Below, piece by piece: positions 30,137 to 40,218 of a stretch of 50,218 nucleotides of DNA (position 1 is the stretch's first letter; every line of letters starts with the position of its first letter). The notes under the pieces were generated by a model that saw nothing but the letters and a program-made list of their open reading frames with translations, ran no database searches and had not been told where the DNA came from. The stretch comes from Methylacidiphilales bacterium (lineage in GTDB: Bacteria; Verrucomicrobiota; Verrucomicrobiia; Methylacidiphilales; UBA1321). The translations under genes were made by a program, and so were the position numbers. The stretch spans positions 1-50,218 of the forward strand of contig JAMFSY010000058.1 in NCBI GenBank assembly GCA_026225555.1. Direction: 5' to 3'.

Positions 30137-31822
30137 ATGACAACCCAGAATCCGAAATACCGGCCCTTTCCGGCCGTGAAGATGACCCACCGCACGTGGC
30201 CCGACCGCGTGATCAAGCAGGCGCCCACCTGGTGCAGTGTGGACCTGCGCGATGGCAACCAGGCGCTGGCCGTGCCGATGAGCGTGGAGGAGAAGATCGA
30301 GTTTTTCGAATTGCTGGTGAAGCTCGGTTTCAAGGAGATCGAGATCGGTTTTCCCTCGGCCTCGCAAATCGAATTCGATTTCGCACGCCGGCTGATCGAC
30401 GAGAAACGCATCCCGGATGACGTCTGGGTGCAGGTGCTGGTGCAGTGCAAGGAAGAGTTGATCGCGCGCACCTTCGAGGCGCTGCAGGGCTGTCCGCGGG
30501 CCATCTTGCATCTCTATAACTCGACCTCACCTGCACAGCGCCGGATCACCTTCGGCATCGATAAGCAGGGCGTGATCGATATCGCGGTGCGCGGCACGAA
30601 GCTGGTCAAGGAGCGCGTGAGCAGCGTGCCGGAAACGAAAATCCGCTTTGAATATTCGCCGGAAAGCTTCTTCGCCACCGAAGTCGAGTTCGCCCTGGAA
30701 ATCTGCGAGGCGGTGGGCGAGGCGTGGGGATACACCGAGGCCGAGCCGATCATTTTCAACCTGCCTTCGACGGTGGAGATGTCGACGCCGAACCACTACG
30801 CCGACATGATCGAGTGGTTTATCACACACCAAAAATATCCGGAGCGCGCCATCATCAGCCTACACACGCATAACGATCGCGGCACAGGTGTCGCCGCGAC
30901 GGAGTTAGGCATGATGGCGGGCGCGACGCGGGTGGAGGGGACACTCTTCGGCAACGGCGAACGGACGGGCAACCTGGATATCGTGACCGTTGCACTGAAT
31001 CTGTTGACGCAGGGAGTGGACCCGGAACTCGATTTTAGCCGCTTGCCGGCGATCCGGGAAATCTATGAGCGGACGACCAAGCTGGAAGTTCCGCCGCGCT
31101 GGCCGTACAGCGGCGACTTGGTTTTCACCGCATTTTCGGGCTCGCACCAGGACGCGATTAATAAAGGATTGAAGGACCGCACGGCGCACCCCGATTGGTC
31201 GTGGGAGGTGCCTTACCTGTCAATTGATCCGCACGATATCGGGCGGAGCTACCGCGCGATCATCCGGATCAACAGCCAGTCCGGCAAGGGCGGCGTGGCC
31301 TATGTGATGGAGCAGGAATTCGGCTATCAGTTGCCGAAGGCGATGCATCGCGATTTCGGGCGAATCATCAATCGCGAGGCGGATCGGCTGGGCGAGGAGT
31401 TGCCGCCCGAGGATATCCTGAAGCTGTTCAAGGACGAGTATCTGGACCGCGAGGAGCCGCGCAAATTGGCCAGCGAGACCGTGAGGCAGTCCCGCGAGGG
31501 CGACCAGGTGGAGATCGAGGCGACGATCCTCATTTTTAATCTGGTGACAAAGAAGAGCGATTCGATCGAGATCATCAAGGGACGCGGAAACGGCCCGGTC
31601 GATGCGTTCGTGAAGGCTTTGATCAAAAGCGGCGTGGAGCCGTTCGAAGTCGTCTCCTATTCGGAGCACTCGCTCGGCAGCGGGGCGGAGGCAAAAGCCG
31701 TGGCCTACTTCGAAATCAAGGCGGGGCCGGGGCCGAGCGTCTTCGGTGCGGCCACCGACACGAATATCGAAGTGGCTTCGTTGAAGGCGATCCTGAGCGC
31801 GCTGAATCGCGTGCCGAAGTAG
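30137..31822 (+). CDS. leuA: 2-isopropylmalate synthase
   Basis: Condenses acetyl-CoA with 2-oxoisovalerate to give 2-isopropylmalate, the first committed step of leucine synthesis. 561 residues, matching the long (type 2, actinobacterial-like) IPMS. The TIM-barrel metal/substrate sites are CSVDLRDGNQALAVPM near the N-terminus and SLHTHNDRGTGVAATELG with GTLFGNGERTGNLD further on; the C-terminal regulatory domain is present (AVAYFEIKAGPGPSVFGAAT through TDTNIEVASLKAILSA), so leucine feedback is likely. It is preceded by a leader peptide and attenuator. It is monocistronic here; leuBCD are not in the window. Confidence 0.97.
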   Translation: MTTQNPKYRPFPAVKMTHRTWPDRVIKQAPTWCSVDLRDGNQALAVPMSVEEKIEFFELLVKLGFKEIEIGFPSASQIEFDFARRLIDEKRIPDDVWVQVLVQCKEELIARTFEALQGCPRAILHLYNSTSPAQRRITFGIDKQGVIDIAVRGTKLVKERVSSVPETKIRFEYSPESFFATEVEFALEICEAVGEAWGYTEAEPIIFNLPSTVEMSTPNHYADMIEWFITHQKYPERAIISLHTHNDRGTGVAATELGMMAGATRVEGTLFGNGERTGNLDIVTVALNLLTQGVDPELDFSRLPAIREIYERTTKLEVPPRWPYSGDLVFTAFSGSHQDAINKGLKDRTAHPDWSWEVPYLSIDPHDIGRSYRAIIRINSQSGKGGVAYVMEQEFGYQLPKAMHRDFGRIINREADRLGEELPPEDILKLFKDEYLDREEPRKLASETVRQSREGDQVEIEATILIFNLVTKKSDSIEIIKGRGNGPVDAFVKALIKSGVEPFEVVSYSEHSLGSGAEAKAVAYFEIKAGPGPSVFGAATDTNIEVASLKAILSALNRVPK

Positions 31823-31843
31823 CCCTCTTTAGCCTGGGCGGGT

Positions 31844-31867
31844 CGGACGGCTTTCTCTTGCCGTCCG
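31844..31867. terminator. 8-bp hairpin between convergent genes
   Basis: CGGACGGC, an eight-base loop (TTTCTCTT), GCCGTCCG, between the leuA stop and the stop of the minus-strand gene. No T-tract follows on either strand, so it may protect 3' ends rather than terminate. Confidence 0.4.
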
Positions 31868-31869
31868 GC

Positions 31870-32238
31870 CTAGGAATTCGCAAACAGCCAGATGAGCCCG
31901 AGGGGGATCAGGATCCCGCCAAGCAGGCTCAAGAGCGCCAACCGTCCACGGCCAAACTTGAAGGCGAGAATCGTGCCCAGGATGATGCTGATCACGAGCC
32001 CCGCGGCCATCAGGACCGCAAACCATTGGAGATAGACCGAGCTCAGCGAATGGTGTTTCTCCTTAAGTCCATGGCCGGTATGGATGGTCGAGAGATAGGC
32101 AAAGATGGTGTGGTGCCCGGTGGCATCGCGGGCATCCTGAAATCCAAAAATCTGCCAGATACCCGAGACGCTAAAAAAGACCAGGAGCGGCGCAAAGAAG
32201 CAACCCAGGTAAAGATGCAGGAGCCGCAGTTGTTTCAA
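31870..32238 (-). CDS. PepSY-TM-like small membrane protein
   Basis: 122 residues with three predicted helices (about 6-31, 70-92 and 97-118). The start, LRLLHLYLGCFFAPLLVFFSVSGIWQ, resembles the first helix of PepSY-associated membrane proteins (HLWLG... with a downstream W), and a His-rich loop follows (GHHTIFAYLSTIHTGHGLKEKHH), which might bind metal or heme. This single-domain form lacks the extracellular PepSY domain. It is the last gene of a four-gene minus-strand run that may be one transcript. Confidence 0.65.
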   Translation of the reverse strand: MKQLRLLHLYLGCFFAPLLVFFSVSGIWQIFGFQDARDATGHHTIFAYLSTIHTGHGLKEKHHSLSSVYLQWFAVLMAAGLVISIILGTILAFKFGRGRLALLSLLGGILIPLGLIWLFANS

Positions 32239-32272
32239 GAAAGGCTCCTGATCATTCGAAACCAGGTGGCCT

Positions 32273-32863
32273 CTACGGAGCGACGTTGCTCTGGCTGGGC
32301 GTCAGGGCGATGTTTTGCAGGGTGACGAAGCCCTGACCGGGAGGGAAGGCGAGGCAGAGGTTCTTTTTCTCTCCCGACTTTCCGTTGAATGAAGCCGTGA
32401 AAGTCTGGGGTGCTCCTGTTTGCTTGCCGTTGATCGTGAAGACATTGGCATGCCCCGCCGCGAGGTCGCACATCATGACGACCCATTGGCCGACCTCGGT
32501 GGAAAATGACCTCCAGGCAGTAAACCCGATGGCCCCGGTCGTATTGGCGTAATCATCAGGACGTTGGGAGAACTTCAAATCTGGAGACAGCACGTAGGTC
32601 ACGCTCAGCGTAATTACTCCGGGCTTGGTCTCAAAATCCTGTGTGACCTTGGTCCAGTCTCCATTGCGCAGTTTGACCACCAGGGCGTTGGCGGAGCCGG
32701 GATTCTGGTAGGAGGAATCATCCGAAGTCATGTCCGCCGGCGTCCGGCAACTCCCATACCAGTGGGCGATGCCATCGGAAAAATCGCCATTCTGCAGGAG
32801 GTTGTCAGCTTGGACATGGTTGAACGCAGCCAGCAGGAGAAGAGCCAGGGTGAGCTTTTTCAT
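32273..32863 (-). CDS. Secreted protein with CBM-like domain, paralogue A
   Basis: 196 residues: signal peptide MKKLTLALLLLAAFNHVQA, then a beta-rich domain opening NLLQNGDFSDGIAHWYGS, the usual start of carbohydrate-binding/galactose-binding-like jelly-roll domains. It is clearly homologous to the next upstream gene over its whole length (shared blocks: SPDLKFS.R.DDYAN, GQW, FPPG.GF..L..I.L). No catalytic motif is seen, and the protein is too short for a glycosidase. Ligand unknown; a surface or periplasmic sugar- or lipid-binding role is only a guess. Tandem duplication with 32966-33571. Confidence 0.75.
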   Translation of the reverse strand: MKKLTLALLLLAAFNHVQADNLLQNGDFSDGIAHWYGSCRTPADMTSDDSSYQNPGSANALVVKLRNGDWTKVTQDFETKPGVITLSVTYVLSPDLKFSQRPDDYANTTGAIGFTAWRSFSTEVGQWVVMMCDLAAGHANVFTINGKQTGAPQTFTASFNGKSGEKKNLCLAFPPGQGFVTLQNIALTPSQSNVAP

Positions 32864-32965
32864 GGGGATGGGGAACAGCCTTATCAGAACGCAAGAAAGA
32901 TGCGAGGAGAGAAAATATTCATGAGGCTCTTTCTTCTTGCGCGGGAGATCATTCCGTCAGACCAA

Positions 32966-33571
32966 TCAGGGCTGGACCTCGGAGGGCGCAGCGACGAGCG
33001 AGATGCTTTTCAGATTGATAAAGCCCTCGCCGGGAGGGAAGACCAGGTAAAAGCTTTTCTTCACGCTGTCATCGGAATTGAATTTGAGATGGGTCGTGAC
33101 GGTCTGAACGCCGGTGGCATTGGATTTGGGCGTAATCGCCCAATAGCGATAACGCCCGGCCCCGACATCGATGACGATGAGATTCCATTGGCCGAGATTA
33201 CCATCGAACGGAACCAGCGAGGGAGTGACTTCCAGTTGTCCGGGAACGTTGGCGTAGTCGTCATTTCTGGTGGAAAACTTCAGGTCGGGAGAGCCCTCGT
33301 AGGTCACGGTCAGAAGAAACTTCCCGGCTTTGCCATAGAATTCCTGGCTGACCTTGGTCCAGGCGCCATGATGAAGTTTGACGACAATGCCGGAGGTCGG
33401 AACGGGGGTGTCCGGAGAATCGAAAGTGGTGCTTCCCGGGGTGTGGCCGTCGCCTTCCCATTCGGTAATTCCATTGGAGAAATCACCATTTTTCAGCAGA
33501 TTATCGTCGGCGCCCTTAGCCGGAATGAAGGCGGCGACGGCGAGGAGGGAAAAGAAGAAAAGTTTTTTCAT
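32966..33571 (-). CDS. Secreted protein with CBM-like domain, paralogue B
   Basis: 201 residues with signal peptide MKKLFFFSLLAVAAFIPAKG, then NLLKNGDFSNGITEWEGDGH and the same domain as the next gene. Relative to paralogue A the conserved blocks hold (NGDFS.GI..W, VVKL..G.WTKVSQ.F, SPDLKFS.R.DDYAN, GQW, FPPGEGF..L), while loops differ, so the pair is an old duplication. No catalytic residues, no lipobox, no membrane anchor. Function unknown. 102 bases separate it from paralogue A and 69 from the YdcF-like gene upstream. Confidence 0.75.
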   Translation of the reverse strand: MKKLFFFSLLAVAAFIPAKGADDNLLKNGDFSNGITEWEGDGHTPGSTTFDSPDTPVPTSGIVVKLHHGAWTKVSQEFYGKAGKFLLTVTYEGSPDLKFSTRNDDYANVPGQLEVTPSLVPFDGNLGQWNLIVIDVGAGRYRYWAITPKSNATGVQTVTTHLKFNSDDSVKKSFYLVFPPGEGFINLKSISLVAAPSEVQP

Positions 33572-33640
33572 AGGCTCGCCGTAGGAAATATCAGGATATA
33601 AAGAAAATACCAGTCCTGCTGAAAGTATCGGTTCTTGGGA

Positions 33641-34219
33641 CTAACGTATGGCGTAGTCGGCCAAGCCAAATACTTCGCGCGCGAGAGAATAGAAATCACG
33701 AATGGTCCAAAAGCGCGCATGGCTCCAGTAATACGAGGTAATGCCCGCCTTGGCGAAGGCCATCCGGCAACGGGGAAGATGAAAATATTGGGAGATGATC
33801 AGGACGCTTTGTAAATGGTGCTCGCGAAGAAAGCGGGCAGTATTCTGCGCCGTATCCCAAGTGGTGAGGCCGCCGTTGTCCTCAAAGATCGCGGATGGAG
33901 GGATTCCAGCTTTTTCCAGCGAATGACGCATCACCACCGGTTCGTCATAGCCTTCTTTCCCATGGCCGCCACTGACGAGAATGAGTCTGAAATAACCTTC
34001 CCGATAGAGCTCGACTGTGCGATCCAGGCGGGCCTGAAGCATCTCTGAAGGATTGCCGTCGGGATTAACTTTATTACCCAGAACGACGGCGAGATCGGCC
34101 GGATGAAGATTATCTTGCAAGCCGTCGATGGCGACCGCCAGGGAGGCCAGCAATAAAAGCGCCAGCGCGACGCTGGCGAGGCGAAAAAGGACAGATCTTC
34201 GGAGAGCGTCCATCAGCAT
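33641..34219 (-). CDS. YdcF/SanA-like membrane-anchored DUF218 protein
   Basis: 192 residues. One N-terminal helix (VLFRLASVALALLLLASLAVA) and then a DUF218 domain: ADLAVVLGNKVNPDGNPSEML, RLILVSGGHGKEGYDEPVVM, ENGGLTTWDTAQNTARFL, SVLIISQYFHLPRCRMAF. The SxYxHLPR-type end and the GG-T-W-T block match SanA/YdcF relatives linked to envelope integrity and, in some cases, nucleotide- or lipid-linked sugars. The active site of this family is not well defined. It is first in the minus-strand run continuing through the two CBM-like genes. Confidence 0.85.
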   Translation of the reverse strand: MLMDALRRSVLFRLASVALALLLLASLAVAIDGLQDNLHPADLAVVLGNKVNPDGNPSEMLQARLDRTVELYREGYFRLILVSGGHGKEGYDEPVVMRHSLEKAGIPPSAIFEDNGGLTTWDTAQNTARFLREHHLQSVLIISQYFHLPRCRMAFAKAGITSYYWSHARFWTIRDFYSLAREVFGLADYAIR

Positions 34220-34274
34220 CCACGAATCTTAGATAATGCCCGCGCCCCGCTTCAAATGCCGAGGCACCAGAGGC

Positions 34275-36314
<2,040 letters not shown>

Positions 36315-36332
36315 TCACGGGTTACCCGTGCG

Positions 36333-36422
36333 ACAACTCCCTCCGCCGGCATGACCCGGATCAGGTTCATCGGGTCGTCAGCCTCACGGCCAACCTCTCA
36401 GCCCTCGCGGGCTCCCCGTTGT
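36333..36422 (-). promoter_or_regulatory. TPP riboswitch (THI element) controlling thiC
   Basis: On the minus strand P1 is ACAAC (36422-36418) pairing with GTTGT (36337-36333). Conserved parts are GGGGAGCCCGCGAGGGCTGA with the invariant CTGAGA, and further on GATGAACCTGATCCGGGTCA followed by GCCGGCGGAGGGAG, the family core. A separate hairpin (CACGGG-TAA-CCCGTG, 36330-36316) lies between the aptamer and thiC and may be the expression platform. The start codon is 46 bases from P1. Confidence 0.96.
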
Positions 36423-36480
36423 TCCGGCTAGCATAAACCGCCTGCGCACGGGCGCAAGGGTGATTTCTAGCCAGGAAAGC

Positions 36481-36777
36481 TCAAAGTTGAGGATCATGTG
36501 CGCGGCGGCCGTCCCAGATTCTCAAAATGATCAGATGCGTCCGGGTCACCTGATAGAAGACTTTATAAGCGCCTTCATTTAATTTCCGGACACCCGGGCG
36601 CGGTCGATAGGGCGCGCCCATTCCAGGTGTGGCCAATAAGCCTTCACAACGGTCCAACAGACGCATGCCAAGCTGCCTTGCCACGCGAAAATCGCCATTT
36701 TGCCGGGCGATGTAAAGGACGATGGCGCAAATATCCTGACGCGCCCGCGTCCGAATTTCCAGCTTAAGCGCCATCAC
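36481..36777 (-). CDS. RelE/ParE-family toxin
   Basis: 98 residues. MMALKLEIRTRARQDICAIVLYIARQN, then a central helix and the C-terminal strand pair with KLNEGAYKVFYQVTRTHLIILRIWDGRR, which fits the RelE/ParE toxin fold (residues R and Y in the last strands are the usual active positions). ParE members poison gyrase and RelE members cut ribosomal mRNA; which one is not clear. Translation start overlaps the antitoxin gene by 11-14 bases, the usual antitoxin-first arrangement. It is not obviously a mobile fragment; GC content is similar to that of its neighbours. Confidence 0.85.
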   Translation of the reverse strand: MMALKLEIRTRARQDICAIVLYIARQNGDFRVARQLGMRLLDRCEGLLATPGMGAPYRPRPGVRKLNEGAYKVFYQVTRTHLIILRIWDGRRAHDPQL

Positions 36778-36985
36778 CTGATTCGAGCGAACGAAGACTT
36801 TCCCGAACCTCGTCCAGGCTGAGGCCAGGCGAGGGGTCGTTTAATTCTTCATCCAAAGCAGCGTGGAGGGCTCGCAATTCGTAGACCGAAATGCCTTCCT
36901 CCAAGGCTTGAAGCTGCTCCTGCAGCTCGGCGCGTTGTGCGGGCGATAAGGTGCCAAGCGCTTCCTTCATTTCGGCGAAGCTCAT
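36764..36985 (-). CDS. Antitoxin of a RelE/ParE-type module
   Basis: 73 residues: a helix-rich N-terminus (MSFAEMKEALGTLSPAQRAEL through LQEQLQALEEG) and an acidic C-terminal end, GLSLDEVRESLRSLESGD, which resembles the toxin-binding tail of ParD/addiction-module antitoxins of this size. It directly precedes the toxin gene, with overlap, on the same strand. No autoregulatory palindrome could be recognised upstream. Confidence 0.75.
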   Translation of the reverse strand: MSFAEMKEALGTLSPAQRAELQEQLQALEEGISVYELRALHAALDEELNDPSPGLSLDEVRESLRSLESGDGA

Positions 36986-37073
36986 GATAGTTAATTTGGC
37001 AGACAGGGACGGCTTTTACAAGTTTCGCGCGATCCCGAGTTGATTGATAGGCCCGCTTTCGTAAGATCGACCC

Positions 37074-38033
37074 GTGCCCAAAACCCTCAAAGAACTGACG
37101 GCCCAGGAGGTCCTCGCGTTGGCCATTCAGGCAGAGGAGGAGGATGGCCGTATTTACGCCGATCTGGCGGAGCGCATTCGCCAGGATTATCCGGCCACGG
37201 CAGGCTCGCTTCGCGCGATGCGCGACGAAGAGAACGGGCATCGGCATCGGCTGATCAGCCTGTATCGGGAGAAGTTCGGCGAGCACATTCCGCTGATCCG
37301 TAGGCAGGACGTCAAGGGCTTCATCACCCGCAAACCGGTCTGGATGAATTCAATCCTGACCGTGAAGACGATCCGGCACGAAGTGGAGACGATGGAGGAG
37401 GAATCGCGCAATTTTTACCAGGCGGCCATCGCGCAGACGAGCGATGCCTCCGTGCGTCAATTGCTCGGCGATCTCGCAGCGGAGGAAAACAAACATTACG
37501 AGCTCGCGGAGGAAATGGACGAGCAGCAAAAGGCCTCCGGAGCCCAGGAGAAAGAGGACGATTCGAATCGACGCCGGTTTGTGCTCCAGATCGTCCAGCC
37601 GGGTTTGGCGGGATTGATGGACGGCTCCGTCTCGACGCTGGCGCCGGTCTTCGCGGCGGCGTTCGCCACGCATCAAAGCTTCGACGCCTTTCTCGTCGGC
37701 ATGGCGGCCTCGATCGGCGCGGGCATCAGCATGGGCTTTGCCGAGGCACTTTCGGACGACGGCGTGCTGAGCGGTCGCGGACAGCCCCTGGCGCGGGGCT
37801 TCGTCTGCGGGCTGATGACGACCGCCGGAGGCATCGGCCACACGCTGCCGTTTTTAATCAGCAATTTTCACTATGCCATGGTCCTCGCGGTGGCCATCGT
37901 GGCGATCGAACTCGCGGTGATCGCGTGGATCCGCCATCGCTATATGGATACGCCGCTGCTGTCCGCGACCTTCCAGGTGGTGGTGGGCGGCGTGCTGGTT
38001 TTTATCGTCGGCATCCTGATCGGCTCGGCGTAG
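37074..38033 (+). CDS. MbfA-like ferritin/VIT1 fusion (iron exporter)
   Basis: 319 residues from a GTG start at 37074. Residues 1-160 form a ferritin-like four-helix domain with ExxH iron ligands ([51 protein letters not shown]). Residues about 165-319 are a VIT1/CCC1-type membrane domain ([35 protein letters not shown], and further helices). The combination matches membrane-bound ferritin A, an Fe/Mn exporter in rhizobia, known to be regulated there by Irr. I see no such box here. The gene is alone, between the toxin-antitoxin pair (divergent) and small genes. Confidence 0.88.
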   Translation: MPKTLKELTAQEVLALAIQAEEEDGRIYADLAERIRQDYPATAGSLRAMRDEENGHRHRLISLYREKFGEHIPLIRRQDVKGFITRKPVWMNSILTVKTIRHEVETMEEESRNFYQAAIAQTSDASVRQLLGDLAAEENKHYELAEEMDEQQKASGAQEKEDDSNRRRFVLQIVQPGLAGLMDGSVSTLAPVFAAAFATHQSFDAFLVGMAASIGAGISMGFAEALSDDGVLSGRGQPLARGFVCGLMTTAGGIGHTLPFLISNFHYAMVLAVAIVAIELAVIAWIRHRYMDTPLLSATFQVVVGGVLVFIVGILIGSA

Positions 38034-38113
38034 GAGCTTCTTAAAATGGCGTCGATCCTTGGTCCGAGTGTCAGATTTGATTTAACCAAGCCTTTGGCTC
38101 AGTTCGCCGGGAC

Positions 38114-38455
38114 ATGTACTTAGTCCTTCTCATCTTGTTGGGACGACTGTTCGCAGTATGGGTCCTTCGCAAAAAAGGTAAAAAATATCGAGCTGGGTGG
38201 ATTGGAGCAGTGATATGGGGAAGCCTGTTTGGCGTAAGTCTCTGCTTAAACTTTCTTCCAGTCACATTTACGGCGGGTGTCGCATTAAGTTGGACTGCCT
38301 TTACCCTCGCTTTCTCGTTCGGCTTTTTCCTGTCACTGCTCCTTGACCAGCCAACCTGGTTTCGTGGCGTAGTGACGACGGCTTGGTTCCTTCTGTTTGC
38401 CGCCTTGGTTGTTTGGCGTCATCCGCGACTTCTTCACTGGTTCATGAGCTTATAG
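38114..38455 (+). CDS. Small membrane protein of unknown function
   Basis: 113 residues with four or five predicted helices (MYLVLLILLGRLFAVWVL; AGWIGAVIWGSLFGVSLCL; ALSWTAFTLAFSFGFFLSLL; AWFLLFAALVVW) and a basic segment (RKKGKKYRAG) after the first. I do not recognise the family. The DNA is more AT-rich than its neighbours, as with the small membrane gene at 43986, which suggests recent arrival or relaxed selection. It lies 80 bases after the MbfA-like gene and 55 before the lipoprotein. Confidence 0.6.
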   Translation: MYLVLLILLGRLFAVWVLRKKGKKYRAGWIGAVIWGSLFGVSLCLNFLPVTFTAGVALSWTAFTLAFSFGFFLSLLLDQPTWFRGVVTTAWFLLFAALVVWRHPRLLHWFMSL

Positions 38456-38510
38456 TGGATGCGAACTTTTCCCGGTGCCACTCGGGGGCGATTTTGCTAA
38501 AACGAATGGC

Positions 38511-38708
38511 ATGAAGATGTATGCCGTGATTCTTTCGCTGGGATGGAGCGCCGCGCTGCTGGCCGGTTGCGCGGGAACCTCTGCCGACTCCGGCAATAGC
38601 TCTGTTTCCTCGCAGCCGGGATTTATTTCCACGCCGGGGAATTCCGATAATCCGCCCGTGACGATGAGCGGCTACCTCGACACCAGCACCACGACGCAAG
38701 TGAAGTGA
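38511..38708 (+). CDS. Small putative lipoprotein
   Basis: 65 residues from the ATG at 38511 (MKMYAVILSLGWSAALLAGC): a short signal sequence with lipobox LLAGC, so the mature protein would start at Cys-20, followed by a Ser/Gly/Thr/Pro-rich, probably unstructured segment (GTSADSGNSSVSSQPGFIST). No known domain. An upstream in-frame ATG at 38475 would add 12 residues and spoil the signal sequence. The stop overlaps the next start (GTGA), indicating translational coupling. Confidence 0.7.
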   Translation: MKMYAVILSLGWSAALLAGCAGTSADSGNSSVSSQPGFISTPGNSDNPPVTMSGYLDTSTTTQVK

Positions 38709-39397
38709 TCCGCCGCACCCGCCGCGCTTATTTTTTGCTGCTGGGCCTGGCGTTCAGTTTTTTCGGCACGCTGGGGCTTGGCGCCGCTTTTTTCCCCACG
38801 CCCTATGATTGGCGTTACCGGGTCATTTCAAGTCTCGCGTCGCCGAAGGATAATCCGCGTTACTATTGGATCGCCGCTCTTGGATTGGTGATCACGGGGA
38901 TTTTTCTTTGGATCCTGGCGGGCGACCTGCGACGGGTGGTGAACATGGCGCGGCCCCGGCTTGCCGCTTGGATTTGCCGACTGCAACGCGCGGGCTGTGC
39001 CTGCCTGAATCTGACGGCTTTGATTTCTGGAAAGAATTCCTGGTTCGGCTGGCGTCGCGCCCATGAGGACTGGGCCGAACTGGCTGGTTTTTGTCTCGGC
39101 CTGGCTTTCCTGGGTTGGACCTATGGCCTGGTCAAAAGTGCCGGGGAAAGGAATGAGAAGACTTTTCCGGGGCGGGCCCTGATTGCGCTCACTTTCCTTC
39201 CCCTCAGCGGATTGCTGCTCAGCCGCGTGAGCCTGTTCCTGATCTACCGGATCTATCCCCGGCCCACGTATGAATGGGCCAAACATTTCTTCGGCTGCAG
39301 CCTGGCGCTTTGGGAATGGGCAGGGGCGGTCTGTCTCTATTTCTACCTCGTCCTGGTCATGCGCTGGGACGGGAACCGCGCCCCGGAACGGCCTTAA
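38705..39397 (+). CDS. Multi-pass membrane protein, DUF998-like
   Basis: 230 residues, GTG start at 38705 overlapping the lipoprotein stop by four bases. Six or seven predicted helices. The region PTPYDWRYRVISSLASPKDN near residue 32 resembles DUF998-type membrane proteins (a short periplasmic loop with RxISxLxxP), but the match is weak. A central cytoplasmic stretch contains four or so Trp-rich motifs (GWRRAHEDWAELAGF). Coupled with the lipoprotein gene, so the two may act together. Function unknown. Confidence 0.65.
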   Translation: MIRRTRRAYFLLLGLAFSFFGTLGLGAAFFPTPYDWRYRVISSLASPKDNPRYYWIAALGLVITGIFLWILAGDLRRVVNMARPRLAAWICRLQRAGCACLNLTALISGKNSWFGWRRAHEDWAELAGFCLGLAFLGWTYGLVKSAGERNEKTFPGRALIALTFLPLSGLLLSRVSLFLIYRIYPRPTYEWAKHFFGCSLALWEWAGAVCLYFYLVLVMRWDGNRAPERP

Positions 39398-40044
39398 ATC
39401 CGCTCGACCACGTGTTCGAGATCGAAGCGAACCTTGGGCAGGGCGGCGTACTTGTCGGACTCGCTGCGATAGCCGGCGGCGCAGCAAACGGCTGCGGTGA
39501 ACCCGCGCGGGGTCAGGCCCAGAATCTTGTCGTACTCGGCGGGCGCAAAGCCTTCCATGGGGCAGGTATCGACCCGAAGTAACGCGGCGGCGGTCATGAA
39601 ATTACCCAGCGCGATGTAGGCCTGGCGGGCGGACCATTCATGGGACGACTGTCCGCGAGGCCCGTGGACAATATCCTTGATCATCATGCCGCGATAACCG
39701 GCCATCGTGTCGGGACTGACACCGCGCACCTTGGCGGTGTGGGCGATGAACTTGTCGATTTCCGCTTCGCTCATTTTGCTCAGCGTCGCGAAGACCACGT
39801 AATGCGAGCAATCGCTCACCTGTGCCTGATTCCAGGAATGCGCGCGAAGCTTCTGCTTCAGCTCCTGATCCGTGACGATGATGAAGCGCCAGGGCTGCAA
39901 ACCGTAAGACGACGGCGTGAGAACCAGTGCTTCCTCCAGGGCCTGCCAGGTCTCCTCGGGAATCGTCTTCGTGGCATCGAAAATCTTGGTGGCGTAGCGC
40001 CATTGGAGACTGGAAAGAAGGGCGGAGCGGGTGATGGGCGTCAT
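39394..40044 (-). CDS. NAD(P)H-dependent nitroreductase-type oxidoreductase
   Basis: 216 residues of the NfsB/nitroreductase fold (FMN-binding): RYATKIFDATKTIPEETWQAL, ALVLTPSSYGLQPWRFIIV, the central AYIALGNFMTAAALLRVDTCPMEG and the C-terminal VCCAAGYRSESDKYAALPK. FMN contacts are expected at the N-terminal R.. and at S-S..Q. It uses NAD(P)H to reduce nitro, quinone or flavin substrates; which one cannot be told. It is convergent with, and overlaps by four bases, the DUF998-like gene, and is followed upstream (40045-40218) by a palindrome-containing gap before the SDR gene. Confidence 0.9.
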   Translation of the reverse strand: MTPITRSALLSSLQWRYATKIFDATKTIPEETWQALEEALVLTPSSYGLQPWRFIIVTDQELKQKLRAHSWNQAQVSDCSHYVVFATLSKMSEAEIDKFIAHTAKVRGVSPDTMAGYRGMMIKDIVHGPRGQSSHEWSARQAYIALGNFMTAAALLRVDTCPMEGFAPAEYDKILGLTPRGFTAAVCCAAGYRSESDKYAALPKVRFDLEHVVERI

Positions 40045-40103
40045 GATGGTGAAAAAAGGTTCATTAGCGCGCCGACCACGACTTGTCGAAGGATAACACG
40101 GTA

Positions 40104-40129
40104 GGCGCTGGTCCTGCCCGACCAGCGCC
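40104..40129. repeat. Perfect 10-bp hairpin downstream of the SDR gene
   Basis: GGCGCTGGTC, a CTGCCC loop, GACCAGCGCC. It lies between the SDR stop codon and the nitroreductase start, both on the minus strand. No T-tract on either strand. The motif is REP-like in form. Confidence 0.7.
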
Positions 40130-40218
40130 CGATGATCAAAAGGCGGCTTGCCCGATCACCTCACGAGAAAATACCCGTTTTCCTGTATATCCGTCAGGAG
40201 TTTCGGTCCCTGAGGGCT

